NCBI GenBank assembly: GCA_023213395.1
Contig: CM041465.1
Span: 167,283,741 to 167,347,740 of the forward strand
Reading direction: 5' to 3'
DNA: 64,000 nt
Source of the DNA: Cycas panzhihuaensis
Taxonomy: Eukaryota > Cycadophyta
Shown: one piece after another, positions 34,930-46,806 of the stretch
Position numbering within the stretch: position 1 is the stretch's first letter
Layout: every line of letters starts with the position of its first letter
Made by a program: the position numbers and the translations under genes
The notes under the pieces: model-generated
The model's input: the letters and a program-made list of their open reading frames with translations, nothing else
What the model was told of the DNA's origin: nothing
The model's database searches: none

Positions 34930-35950
34930 TCTCCATGATGTCTCCTCCTTCTCAAGTAGAAAAAATCTTTACTTTAGAAATATTCTTTATGGATTTCTAA
35001 AAAGAGGTAAGATTAAAAATATCTAATCTAGTAACAAAGGTTGACATCACTACAATCTTGAACCAAATAATCTAATCTAACTCTAATTCTATGTGGTCTT
35101 TAAATTTGATAGGCAACCCTCCACCAAATTAGGTAGGTAACCCACCTCCTTGGCTATAACACCTCCATCATAAGATCAATATTTTGATTTTCTACCCTAA
35201 TCTTAACAAGGATAATGCTTAAAATTGGATTAGCAAGATGAAATCCTATTTCTCACTCAATCTATTGTCTAAGGCAAATCATAAAACATATGCATCCATC
35301 CATATGGATGGAAGGTGCATTATTGGTTTTACTAATGGAAGCAAGAATACCCTTCAAATTAGACATGGGTACATTTTACTAATAGTTTTCTTAAATAGTA
35401 TGAGGATGCTTAAAATCAATCATTCTTCACCTAACTTACAATGATGAAGTAAGTATCATCAATAGAAATTGTTATAGATAAATTTCAAACATTATAGAAC
35501 TATACCAACTAACATTTAGAGAAACAAACCATTATTGATACTTATATTAAAGGACTTAAAAAACATATCCAAATGCACCTCAAGATAATGTCTTTGCCTA
35601 GCTTAAAATAAGTCATTAAAATGGCTAAAGTATTAGAGGTAGAATTTGTATCTGAATGAATAACTTCCTCCTACAGGGACCTCTCATGGTTCCAAGCTCT
35701 CAATAAGTTGAATTCCAATGACCCTAGCCTTAAGTTGATGACGTAGTTCAACCTATAATATAGTGAACATCAGAAGAACCTTCAACAAAATGAGTTTGAG
35801 TCACCCAACTAAAGTACATCATTGAATAAAAGTAGGCCTATGCATTCAATGCTCAGAGAAGTAGACTCTAGGACATGGTAGAATTTTCAAAGCTAGGTAT
35901 ATGGTCTTTTCCATTGACCCTACCCTATCTTCTAAAGAAAACTTAGACTC
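34930..35950 (+). pseudogene. Chromovirus gag remnant
   Basis: Starts near the ATG at about 34936 (MMSPPSQVEKIFTLE). The 35238-35444 frame carries WISKMKSYFSLNLLSKANHK and ASIHMDGR, the Gypsy gag core. Downstream the frame is broken. A stretch around 35840-35880 may be the zinc-knuckle region, but the Cys/His pattern is not intact. Confidence 0.68.
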
Positions 35951-36049
35951 TAATTTAAACTAAGAACCAAATAAAGAACCACCCATAGATCACACCCCTA
36001 ACCTTCAACCTAAAGTATCCCTCTCTACCATAGCCTCTATCTCCTACCT

Positions 36050-38830
36050 AGAACCTCTTTAAGTTAAAGGCATCTTATGTAAGACTCTAATGATTATATT
36101 AATTGACAATGGCATGTCCTTGAATTTCATAGATATCTCACTGGCTAAGTAGCTCAACCTATATATTGTTCCCAAAACTAGTTTCACTTACTCCCTATTA
36201 GGTTATAAAAAGTTAAATTATGTTAGGGAAATTAGAAACCTATATGTGTAAATTAGCACATACCTCCTAACTTTAAATTTTTATCCAAAGGATATAATGG
36301 TTACAAACTTTAGGCACATATAGTACCAATAATTCCCTAAATAATCCTTTCATCCTATTTAAAGATAATATGGGCTAAACACATAAAATATATGGCATCC
36401 AAACCCCTCTAAATCAACTTGTATTATCAAGGGGAATGAAAAGATATTTATAAACCAATCTGGGTTATATCATTCATCTAAATAACATCTAAGCTAGCCC
36501 TTAGATTCACCCATGTACTTAAGAAATCACCACCAAATACCACCAAGTATTTGCCCCTCTTCTTGCCACTCCCCTGCTTAATCACAACTGTTATCATACC
36601 ATCAAACTCTAGTCTAACCATGACCTAATTAATCTTAGGCCATACATGAATTCTTACTTCTAAAAGAATGAAAATGAGAAAATTACCAATGAGTTGATAG
36701 ATATAGAAATCATCCAACTGAGTAAAAGTCCCTATATAGTCCTAATAGTTCTAGTGCAATAAAAGATGGCTCTTTTGACCTTTGTAGAGACTATATGGAG
36801 CTCAATTAAATTATGATAAAAAATAAGTTCCCCACCCTAATAATTGATGATATGCTTGATGAGATTTATGGTTCCTTTATTTTTTTCTAAATTAGATTTA
36901 CAATATGGGTATTATTAGATTCCAATTACCTTAAAAGACTACCACAAAATAACTTTTTGAATCGATCACAGCCATTTTGAGTTTTAAGTAATGCCTTTTA
37001 TAAGTGTTTTGTATATAATTGTACTTCATTGGGAGCTCCTTTAACCAACTTGCTCTATAAAGACTTATTTCAATAATCTCGTAAAGTAGAACCTAGCTTT
37101 GTCTACCTCAAACTGGTCATGACTTCCACTCTAGTGCTTGCTACCTCAAACTTCACACAACCATTTCAACTTGAATGTAATACATTAGGATTTGTCTTGG
37201 GAGTAGTTCCTATATAAAACTTCCATCCTATCACCTATGGAAGTTGAAAACTTACATACCATGAACTTTAGTTATCCACATATCAAAAAGAAATGAAAGC
37301 AGTCTTACACATAATAAATAATACCTTATTGGTTTAAAATTTACTATTCTCATTGATCACCACATACTCCATTGCTTATTAAAATGACTTATTCTATTTG
37401 AAGAATATGCTAAGTGGGTAGACCACTTATAGGTATTCAAATTTACCATTTCCTATAAAATATCCAAAGACAATATTGTTGTGGATGCCCTCTCCTACCT
37501 CCCCTTTGAATCCACCACCCTTGATTTCATTATTCATGCCATCTCAAAACCTCACCTTAATTAGCTATAATAATTGGCTACCAAAACTAAGAAACAACCT
37601 GACTATCCCTAATGGATAGACAAAGCTCATAATAAAAATGTATGATCAACCCACAATACCTATTTGTTGTTTAAAAAGTATATCTTTGTCTACCCAGCCT
37701 CCCCTTTTATCTCTCGTATTTTAATAGAGTATTATTCAACCCTTTAAGAGACCACTCAAGATTTGCTAAGACCTATTATCGCATTCATGAAATTTTATTT
37801 TAGCACCATATGAAGTCTACTATCTTCATATTTATGTCAGGATGTGATATTTTCCAAAGAAATAAAGTGGAAACTAAAGCCTTTCCAAGTCTTCTGTAAC
37901 CATTACATATTCTTCAAGGTAAATGGCAAGATATAGCCATGGATTTTATTATGGGTTTACTCACTTCAACAAGATTTGACTCAATCTAGATAATCATCAA
38001 TCAACTTACTAAATATATATATTTTTTATTTCTGTTTATACATCCTACAAATCATCACATCTTACCGATCTCTACATCTAAATTGTCTTTTGATTCCATG
38101 GATTTCCCTTAACTATTATATATGATAGGGACCCTAAGTTTACTAACTCTTTTTAGCAAGGTCTCTTTCAAGTAATAGGAACCTCATTTAATGTAAGCAC
38201 AATGTACCATCCTCAAATCGATGGTTAATTTGGGGTCTTAAGTAAAACCCTTAAAACATACCTACATTATTTTTCTTTCGATCATCAAGCTAAGTAGACT
38301 ATGTGGTTACCACTAGTAGAATATTCGTATAACTCATCACACTATTTAAGCATATCCCCATTCCTAGACCTATATGAATATCATCCTCTATCTCATCATA
38401 CTTTATCCACTAACCTCTATACAATTGTAGCCCAAAATCTTTAAGAGATGGACTAGATTCTTTATAAGATCAAGAATAACTTAGCTAATATATAAAATTA
38501 TATGAAGTAACTTATTGACTACCATTATTTTGATGGTCCATTTACCATTGGTGATCTAGTATTCCTCTATCTCCAACCTTACAAGTAATACTCTCTTAAG
38601 TCCCATGTAAGCCACAAGTTGAGCCCATGTTACTATGGCCTATATATAGTCCCTCAAAAAATTGGTGAAGTTGCATACACCTTTAAACTTCCTCTAGATA
38701 CCAAAATCCATAATGTTTTCTATGTCTCCTACCTAAAAAAGTGTCTAAAAAAAAATTTACCCCCTACACCACCCTTTCCATTCTTAGTGATGAGTAAATT
38801 CTCACCATTCCTCTAGACTATATCATTGCT
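36050..38830 (+). pseudogene. Chromovirus pol: protease, reverse transcriptase, RNase H, integrase, chromodomain
   Basis: Protease remnant LIDNGMSLNFID at about 36095 (DSG has become DNG). Reverse transcriptase is at about 36740-37080 in broken frames (LCRDYMELN, FSKLDLQYGYY, SLGAPLTNLLYKDLF). RNase H spans about 37150-37500, ending in VDALSYLPFES (about 37477). Integrase spans about 37600-38600, with IAMDFIMGLLTSTRFDSI at about 37933 and LTKYIYF. At 38619-38816 CYYGLYIVPQKIGEVAYTF and HNVFYVSYLKKCL match the integrase C-terminus. Chromodomain-like decay follows to about 38975 (TISKYLVQ, EEVTWEL, FEDSLS). The chromodomain places the element among chromoviruses, which use it for chromatin targeting. 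It is thoroughly dead. Confidence 0.83.
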
Positions 38831-38988
38831 AGTCATCAATGTTATCTTTAAAATTAGACAATCTCTAAGTATTTAGTACAGTAGAGTAGATGTGACATAG
38901 AAGAGGTAACTTGGGAGTTAAATGAGTTTGTCCAGTAATGCCCTCATCTTCAATGCTTTGAGGACTCGTTATCTTAATGGGGGGCACC

Positions 38989-39379
38989 TATTACATGACT
39001 ACACCTTGTTAGCAGAATGGAGCACTAATAAGTAGTAAACCATAAGGCAATGAAGTGTTAATGCCACTTATTAAACTTTGTGCATAGACCATTAAGCTCT
39101 CAAATGAAATGTAAGGCCATTTAGCCTACCAATAGAATTATTTAGAGAAAGACTATCTTTTGTTTATTTAAGGATTAAGGATTATAGTAAAAAGGTTGTT
39201 CTATATTTACTCTTTTAAGATATTATACTTTAGTATCTCTTTTGGTGTCTATTAAGTCCATTATGAGATCATATTTTCTAATCTAATTCTTAATTTAATA
39301 AAATTGTCATATATTCTCTCTTATTTTTTTCAATATCATTTTTTAGTATGAGAAGAAAACTACTAGGAGGCAAGCTCTA
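38989..39379 (+). repeat. 3' LTR of the chromovirus
   Basis: From TATTACATGACTACACC to AAGCTCTA, preceded by a GGGGGG purine tract and paired with 27803-28160. It has about 45 extra bp near 39010-39055 absent from the 5' LTR. Confidence 0.86.
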
Positions 39380-39384
39380 GTGTG

Positions 39385-39867
39385 TGTGTGTTTTTAGCTT
39401 ATGACAATAAATAACCTTAGTGATACAATAAAAACCATGCACTTAAACTGAATTTAATGAAGAGAAATCCCTTATTATATTTTGGACCCCCTTTGGCATC
39501 ATTTTTCTTTTTGTTTAACTACTTTTCCCATATTCTCTTTTTGAATTCTTTTTATTCTTTTATTGTTTAGCTTGTACTATTATAAAATCCTATACCTTTT
39601 TATTTTTAGTAATGGTACATCATGTGCCATTATGAAAAATATAATGGTACATTATATACCATTACAAAATGTATGACAATCTATAATGTATCATTGAAGA
39701 AAGTAAAACAATATAGAAAGTACCATTGTAAACTAAAATAGCATATTTTTGTGTTATGCTGAGATCACAACCAATTTTAAATAGGTGAAAATTGAATGTC
39801 CAACCTCCCCTTGTCAATATAAATTAATTACAAATGCTCATGGGAGGGAATATAGAGTTAATACTCC
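39385..39867. other. Intergenic with TGGTAC palindromes
   Basis: AT-rich, no gene. 39600-39740 contains imperfect palindromes such as AATGGTACATCATGTGCCATT and AATGGTACATTATATACCATT, in the style of the palindrome in unit A (5488-5505). It is possibly a fragment of the same repeat family. Confidence 0.5.
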
Positions 39868-39872
39868 ACTTT

Positions 39873-40234
39873 TATTGGGGTTAATATCCCTCACTTAACT
39901 CCCACCTTAAGAACATGTGAGTGCACACATCCTCATGGTAAGTTAATGTGAGATTATTTTATTATGCATTGTTATTATTTTAATGTTAAGTCATTATTTT
40001 ATATTATTTTAAATTTGGAGGTTGATGAGGTTTCCCTCCTCCCTCCCAAGTATATATTTTATGGGGTGCAAAACCCTAGTGTTCATCAACATACCTTCAT
40101 CAAAGAAATTTGGATGTACTCTCTTCTACAATGACTTAATACAATGATGTTTACAATGTGTACTCTCAATATGGCTTGAATGTTACTTTGATTTGTATGT
40201 TCACCCGTTACACTCTATTCTCCATACTTTAACA
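39873..40234 (+). repeat. 5' LTR of the gag-only Copia element
   Basis: TATTGGGGTTAATATCCCTC to ATACTTTAACA (TG has become TA at the start), directly followed by the primer-binding site. Confidence 0.93.
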
Positions 40235-40246
40235 TGGTATCAGAGC
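40235..40246 (+). other. Primer-binding site, initiator-Met tRNA
   Basis: TGGTATCAGAGC, a perfect match, contiguous with the LTR end. Confidence 0.95.
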
Positions 40247-42370
40247 ATATTGTTCTTGGGCCTGCAATATATCTTAGCAACCCTTTTGTTGATCTTGGTA
40301 ACATTTGTGAAAGAACATCAAAATATTGGCTATAATTGGCTTCATTACTTGGCATCAAAGTAATAGATCTTAGCTACATTTATATTTGTGAATTTTAGAC
40401 TATATTCAAGGCTAAATCTTGGCTACATGAGCATATTGATCTTGGTAACATTGGTATCATAGCTTATGACAAGTAGTATATTACTTTTATTCAGTTTTTT
40501 ATAATATTTATTGATAGTTTTCATACTATTTTTGCTAAAAACTTGATTATTTTGATCTATATACTCAAAACAACCTATATTTTCTTAGATTTGTTCAGAG
40601 TTTATAGGCATAATCAACCCCATAATCATTTGGAGCCATTATATTGGCATTTCAACTAATATTTTTTATGATTTTAATTATTTTCTATCTTTTTTTAAAG
40701 GGTTTTTGGTATATGGAAGTTTTACTCGTTGCGAGCAAAATCAAAAGATTTTTGAAGAATTAATAGAGAATTTGGGACCAAAATGATTGCGCTATAAATT
40801 TTGAGTTGTCATAGTGCTAGTTTTAGTAAATCATTACAAAAATTTTAGTAGATTTAATTTCAACCTGCTTTCCTATCATCGTATTTTTGGGACAGTTATG
40901 TAACCTCAACTTTAAAGAGCTATAACTTTAGCTATAGGTGTCTAAATAATCTCAATTTTATTTTATTTTTTTGTATTTTTTTATTATTTTTCAATGAAAG
41001 TGGTTTGAGGTCAATCATAGGTATCAGTAAAAAGGTTATTATTATTATTTTACTATTAGGTACTATTACAACCTTTAAAAACCCTAGTAATAAAATTGTT
41101 AAAATAGTCATAACTTTTGATCTGGGAGCCCATTTTTCAAACAACTAGATCCGTCTGAAAGATTTTTTGATGCTCTACGCGTTGAAATATGTTTTATTAT
41201 GATTCAATGTTATTTTTTAGGTCTTTGAGGGCATTGAAGTTGATCCTCCAATTCTATCTTAGTTGGATAAATTCTTTGATATTTTGAGTTAATTTTTCTA
41301 TTATTACTAAATATACTTATTTATTATTTGATACTAATTGATTATTGATAATATTTTCTTGGTTTTATAAGCTTACAAGTTATTGTTTATCTCTTTAGCA
41401 TCATTTTTTGGCTTCTTGAAGATTAAGAGCCCTATTTGGATCAAAGTGATAAATTAGTACTCTCTACCATCATCATTTTCTTTATTTTAGCATTTACATC
41501 TAAATTTAAAAGATTTCTTTAAGTATATTTAGCTATTTAAGGTCTTTGATTTCCTTTAATACTTTAAGATTGCACCTAGTTTGCATGTAAATTTACAAAA
41601 GAGCATTTCTTCATTTCATTTACATTGTTTTAAGAAATATTTGCTAGCAATTTCATATATCTCAAGTTTATTGATTTACTTGTTAAAGAAATTTTTTGTT
41701 TTTAAGCCATTGAATTATTTGAAGATTGATAAGTACAATTTTAGTGCATAGTTATAAGCCATTTGAGGCTTCTTTATGCTTTTGAGATTCATCTCATGTT
41801 AAGCATTCCATTATATTTACATTTATACTTCATAGTTCATCTCTGTTAAGCCTCATATATTTGCCATTACTTAAAGAGACTATAAGTTGAACATTGATCA
41901 TTATTTCAAAGTTTAGTGTTTTGCATTTGAATATTGAAAGCTTCATGCATTTGGCTCATAATGTTAGCTCCTTATTGATTCATTTAAATCTTGTAGTAAA
42001 GGTGCATTTAGTTTCATTTCAACAAAGGTTGTTTATATTATTTTTCATGGAGCACACATTCATGACTATTTGCATGTTGTATCTGATTTGAAAGGCTCAT
42101 TTGATGGTTATTCACTCTTAATAAGATTTTGAAATTAAAAGATCAATTTTGCTCATTTTTTAAAAGAATTTCAAAGTTGCATTTAATTATTTGAAGGCAC
42201 ATTAGCCTATTTTAAAGTCTTATGAAAGTTACTTTGTAAATAGCATTCATTGAATCTAATTCGGAAGGATTATTTATCATTTATTTATCTCATTGTTTAA
42301 GGAGATATACCTCTTTTTTATTGTTCATTTCAAGATTGGTTTCTCATTAGAGGTTATGATTTATTGATTA
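40247..42370 (+). other. Long non-coding leader of the gag-only element
   Basis: T-rich sequence with frequent stops in all frames and no conserved retroelement block. It occupies more than half of the element. The minus-strand frame at 40932-41144 looks like chance. Confidence 0.6.
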
Positions 42371-43095
42371 CAATGACAATGAATGAAGATAACTTAAGGT
42401 TTACCATATTTGATGGGACTAACTTTCATATTTGGAAATATATTTTTAAAACCCATCTCATTAAAAATAATTTATAACATTATGTAAGTGGTAGTTATCT
42501 AGAGAATGAACTTAATTTTAAAGAAAACTTGAAAAAAGATAATGAAACCTTAGCTCTAATATTTTCTACATTAAATGATGATTTATTCACTAGTGTTGGT
42601 GATTTAACCACATCGAAATCAGTTTGGGATATCATTTTTAGATTTAAATAAAATTTTGACTATATTGATTATGTGTTTTTTGTAAGATAGATGATAGAGT
42701 AAGTGTTTACTGATGAAAAGTCTAATGTTACATATAATGTTGAAGATTTCATTAAGACTAGTGATCACATTGCTATATTTGAGACTACATGGATATTTGA
42801 CCTAATTGACTCTCCTCAAAAAGACAAAGTAAAAGTTGAAGATAATTCTATTCATTTGAAGCAAGTCATATCTACACTTGAGTCATATTTTGTTGAAGAT
42901 CATATGAAAAGGATAATGATACAAGTTGTTGACCACTTCAAAGATGATGAAGCCAAAGGTCATGAGTACAATCACCTTGTCATATGTTGGCCACTTCAAA
43001 GATGATGAAGCTAAAGGATATGAGTACAATCATCTTGTCATAGTATACCTAAAGTACTTGTACCATAAATTCAAAGAGAAATTGAAGAAAAAGTG
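42371..43095 (+). pseudogene. Copia gag remnant, the only gene of the element
   Basis: Begins near MTMNEDNLRFTIFDGTNFHI (about 42371), the F-x-G-x-N-F-x-I-W opening of Copia gag. It continues through NETLALIFSTLNDDLFTSV and a second segment 42703-43005 (VEDFIKTSDHIAIF, VISTLESYF). Stops near 42475, 42650 and 42690-42700 are of the CAA-to-TAA or TGG-to-TAG kind. A 58-bp tandem duplication near the end (42928-43043) throws the frame off. Skipping one copy, the frame ends lysine-rich at about 43095, just before the polypurine tract. Without pol this gene can only have contributed capsid or RNA packaging. Confidence 0.75.
42928..43043 (+). repeat. 58-bp tandem duplication in gag
   Basis: GACCACTTCAAAGATGATGA... 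repeats as GGCCACTTCAAAGATGATGA..., units 42928-42985 and 42986-43043 with few differences. The length is not a multiple of three. Confidence 0.92.
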
Positions 43096-43115
43096 ATGAA
43101 CATTAAAGGGGAGTA

Positions 43116-43477
43116 TGTTGGGGTTAATATCCCTCACTTAACTCCCACCTTAAGAACATGTGAGTGCACACATCTTCATGGTAAGTTAAGGTGAGATTAT
43201 TCTATTATGCATTATCATTATTTTAATGTTAAGTCATTATTTTATATTATTTTAAATTTTGAGGTTGAGGAGGTTTTCCTCCTCCCTCCCAAGTATATAT
43301 TTTATGAGGTGCAAAATCCTAGTGTTCATCAATACCACTATAACAAAGGAATTTATATGTACTCTCTTCTACAATGGCTTAATACAATGATGTTTGTAAT
43401 GTGTACCTTCAATATGGCTTGAATGTTACTTTAATTTATATGTTCACCTACTCCACTATATTCTCCATACTCTAACA
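43116..43477 (+). repeat. 3' LTR of the gag-only Copia element
   Basis: TGTTGGGGTTAATATCCCTC to ATACTCTAACA, same length as the 5' LTR. Confidence 0.93.
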
Positions 43478-43482
43478 ACTTC

Positions 43483-45238
43483 AACATCCCCCTCCTGTGC
43501 TTATTTCCATAGTGAAAATAACTTATATTTACGCTATGTCTTTTTCCAAAACCATGTCCCTCACATGCATGAGGATGCATGGATTACATTTCTCGCCTTT
43601 TAATTTTAATAGGGTGGATAGAAACCATTTGGATTCTACCCATAGTTTCCTCAAAATAATAAGCCCCTTTTCACCTCAACAAACTCTTTAGATAAAGGAA
43701 ACATTCTAAGTGGTAAAGGGGACAAAGGGAAAGCAAGGAAGTGTTGCTAAAATTTCATTGTCCCTTTTAAGCTAGATAAATTCAAGGTCTGAGGGAGGAT
43801 TTAGAATCATTTAGGTCCATTTATGATGGTGGAAAACTATACTATAGGCCTTTAACATAGTTCATTCCATATTTAGTATTTAGAAATTACGTTTTTCATA
43901 TATTGCTTATTAAGCTAATATTTTAGGTGGAAGAGTAATTCAATAGTTTGAATTATAGGTAGAAAAGGAGGAGGATAGCCATAATTTAACTTTCTTTCCA
44001 TTTATCTTTCACCTACATATTAGGTAGGGGAATTAATGCCCAAATAATTCTAGGTATGCTCACATCCCACTTATTTCAAATTCACTCCCAAAAGTCATTT
44101 CAAGTATTTTTATAAAGTATAATAAACTTTTCTCCATCATAAGTTAATTTGATAAGTAGAAATATTACTTGACTTTTCTTAGACTTCTCTAGCATTTAAT
44201 AGTTAAAATTGAGTGATTATCTTGTCCTATGTAATGAAAAAAGGGAAATTAAAAGGCAAAAAAGTGATAAATTATAATGTGTTATAACTAGGTAGAATCT
44301 CATCCCTTCTTGTACCATTTCAAGCATGAATTCACTAAAACGAAAAGGGGGAAAAAGTTTGTTTATTGCATTTATTTAAAAAAATAATTGCTTCTCTCAT
44401 TCTTGCATTTCTTATTTTGAAAAAGGATAAGGAAAAGTGGGTCTCTTGCTTTTGTTTCTTATGTTACATACTTTCACATACCTTCTTTACTCTCTTTTTC
44501 TTTTTTCCATATAATTAAATCATAAAAGAAATCAAAAGAGAAAAAAATAAGTTCTAGATAGAGTTGTGCTTGCATTAAGCATCCATGGTGTAGAGAGGAT
44601 TTGCACATATTATTGTGAGTCCCTGAACCTGTAAGTGATAGTTCTTATATTAGTTAGAATTCCTTATTACATTTAGGGAAGAAAAAAATCATCTTAGTTG
44701 CATCGTAGGCACTCATCTCCTTGCCTCTTAGTCTCATTAGGTATAAGGTTTTACTTTAGTTAGAATACATGCTAGCTAAGTGAGTTAGATTTCACCACCA
44801 ACTGCTAAACTTGTCTTGGTCCTAAAGTAATGACTGCTCTTACCATGTTTTGAGTAGTTTATTGGTAGGAAGTTATCCTAATAACATGTGATCAGAAAGA
44901 GTTAAGTGAGTACCATATTCCCTATTGAGAGTAGTTTTTCTCAATTACTTATTCCTTGAAGAGTATATGACACTGAGGCAAATGTGAATAGTACTTTAGC
45001 CCCTACAAACACTCGCGATAGGATTGGTACATTCGGTCTCAAGACATACAACCATCATATTAAGGTCTTTAATGCATGGTTTAACTCCATATAATATTCT
45101 TCCCTCAAACAATCCCCCTCTTTCTAGTCTAGTTCAATTTAGCACACATATCTATTAACTGGGTGGGATTACGAGAGGTTTTCACCTTTGGGAGAGTAGA
45201 CTATAGGATATGATCTTAAGATTGTGATATCTTAAGGG
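43483..45238. other. Intergenic, nothing recognised
   Basis: AT-rich single-copy-looking sequence without coding blocks, LTR pairs or clear repeats. The 64-codon frame at 43497-43691 is unremarkable. Confidence 0.55.
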
Positions 45239-45697
45239 TATAATTGTTCTAATGACCCTCCTAATCTGCATGATTCTTTTATGTATTGTATGCCTCTTAT
45301 AAGAAGATTTTTCTAGCTAACTTCTTCACTCAATATGCATGCTTTGCATTTGATTATATCTCTTAATTTTATCATTTGTAAATAGCTAGTTTATTTTATT
45401 TCTAACACCTTCATTTCACACTACTATAATTACCACATAACACCCATCTTTTGCATGACCATTTTGTCTACATCTGTGCACACAAGGCACATAGTGTCTT
45501 AAGAGGGGTTGTAAGGCCTTCCATCATAGACCTAGCCCTTTACCCTTAAATCTGTAGTGAAGTCAATTGGATCTACCCTTCCCTTCAAGTTACATTAGCC
45601 TACACTCATAGATACATATATATAGGTGTGTATATATATTAACACACATACACACATACATATACAATTACATACACATACACATATAGATAGAGAC

Positions 45698-45756
<59 letters not shown>

Positions 45757-46048
45757 CCCATATTCTTTACGATGTATGGGTAAGACTATGATCTCTAAAG
45801 ATCTAGCCTTCTCCATGTTAGATGTTTAAAAAATTATAAATGGCTTAAGTCCTAATATAATTCAACTTCCAATAAAACATGTTTCACATTATCTTTAAAG
45901 TTATATATAGGTCATCTTTTAATAAATTAGCTACATAGGTCATATAAGATCAATAAACTATAAAAAGAAAGCACATCTTAAGCTGAATAGAGTGTCCAAT
46001 GGCATATAAATTTTGGAAAGTCATATAAAATGTCATACAACTTAGAAG
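45239..46048. repeat. Tandem duplication, copy 1 (810 bp)
   Basis: From TATAATTGTTCTAATGACCC to the start of copy 2, with the same order of landmarks throughout: ACTTCTTCACTCAATATGCA, TAAATAGCTAGTTTATTTTA, GAGGGGTTGTAAGGCCTTC, the CA/GA microsatellite, then CCTAATATAATTCAACTTCC. It is non-coding; the long LS/ER-repeat frames are produced by the microsatellite. Confidence 0.92.
45615..45754. repeat. Compound microsatellite: TA/CA region then (GA)n of about 27 units
   Basis: ACACATA-type repeats at about 45640-45690, then an uninterrupted GA run at about 45701-45754. Confidence 0.95.
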
Positions 46049-46466
46049 TATAACTATTTTAATGACCCTCCTAATTTCCATGATTTTTTTTCTGTATTGT
46101 ATTCCTCTTATAAGAGGATTTTTCTAACTAGCTTCTTCACTCAATATGCATGCTTTGCATTTGATTATATCTCTTAATTTTATCATTTGTAAATAGCTAG
46201 TTTATTTTATTTCTAACACTTTCATTTCACACTACTCTAGTTACCATATCACATCCATCTTTTGCATGAGCATTTTTTTCTACGTCTGTGTACATAAGGC
46301 ATATAGTGTCTTAGGAGGGGTTGTAAGGCCTTCTACCATAGACCTGGCCTTTTAGCCTTAAGTTTTTAGTCAAGTCAATTGGGTCCACCCTCCCCCTCAA
46401 GTTATGTTAGCCTACACTCATAGATACATACATGTAGGTGTGTATATATATAAATACACATACATG

Positions 46467-46518
<52 letters not shown>

Positions 46519-46806
46519 AAGAGTTATATTTTATACGATGTACGAGTAAGATTATGAGCTCCAAAGATCTAGTCTTCTCTACGTTAGATGTTCGAAAAAT
46601 ATAATTGGCTTAAGTCCTAATATAATTCAACTTCCAATAAAACATGTTTCACATTATCTTTAAAGTTGTATATATGTTATCTTTTAATAAATTAGTTATA
46701 TAGGTCATATAAGATCAATAAATTATAGCAAGGAAGTACAGCTTGAAAGTTGAATAGAGTTTCCAATGGCATATAAATTTTCGAAAGTCATACAAAATGT
46801 CATACA
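46049..46806. repeat. Tandem duplication, copy 2 (about 758 bp)
   Basis: Collinear with copy 1 from TATAACTATTTTAATGACCC to GTCATACA. It is shorter mainly because its microsatellite is shorter. Confidence 0.92.
46465..46518. repeat. Compound microsatellite (CA)n(GA)n
   Basis: About 14 CA units followed by about 12 GA units, at the same relative place as the GA run in copy 1 but with different repeat proportions. Confidence 0.95.

Larger units (their letters stand above)
27803..39379 (+). mobile_element. Ty3/Gypsy chromovirus LTR retrotransposon, inactive
   Basis: LTRs at 27803-28160 and 38989-39379, a primer-binding site at 28163-28174, gag at about 34930-35950, and pol at about 36050-38830 ending in a chromodomain. 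A purine tract AATGGGGGGCA precedes the 3' LTR. Flanking ATGTA (27798-27802) and GTGTG (39380-39384) agree at 3/5 bases with two A/G differences, an acceptable decayed duplication. Its leader hosts a whole Copia element (28734-33982). LTR divergence is high and the 5' LTR lacks about 45 bp present in the 3' copy, so it is much older than its guest. Confidence 0.87.
39873..43477 (+). mobile_element. Compact non-autonomous Copia element with gag only
   Basis: LTRs of exactly 362 bp each (39873-40234, 43116-43477) differ at about 34 positions by eye (about 9 percent). A perfect primer-binding site lies at 40235-40246 and a purine tract ATTAAAGGGGAGTA at 43102-43115. Flanking ACTTT (39868-39872) and ACTTC (43478-43482) match at 4/5. 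The internal region is only 2.9 kb: a 2.1 kb leader without recognisable genes, then one gag remnant ending just before the purine tract. No protease, integrase or reverse transcriptase block was seen. It would have needed pol from another Copia element. Confidence 0.9.

Noticed and set aside
45595-45829. Frames encoding LSLSLS or ERERER repeats
   Set aside because: Produced by the GA microsatellite; not a protein.
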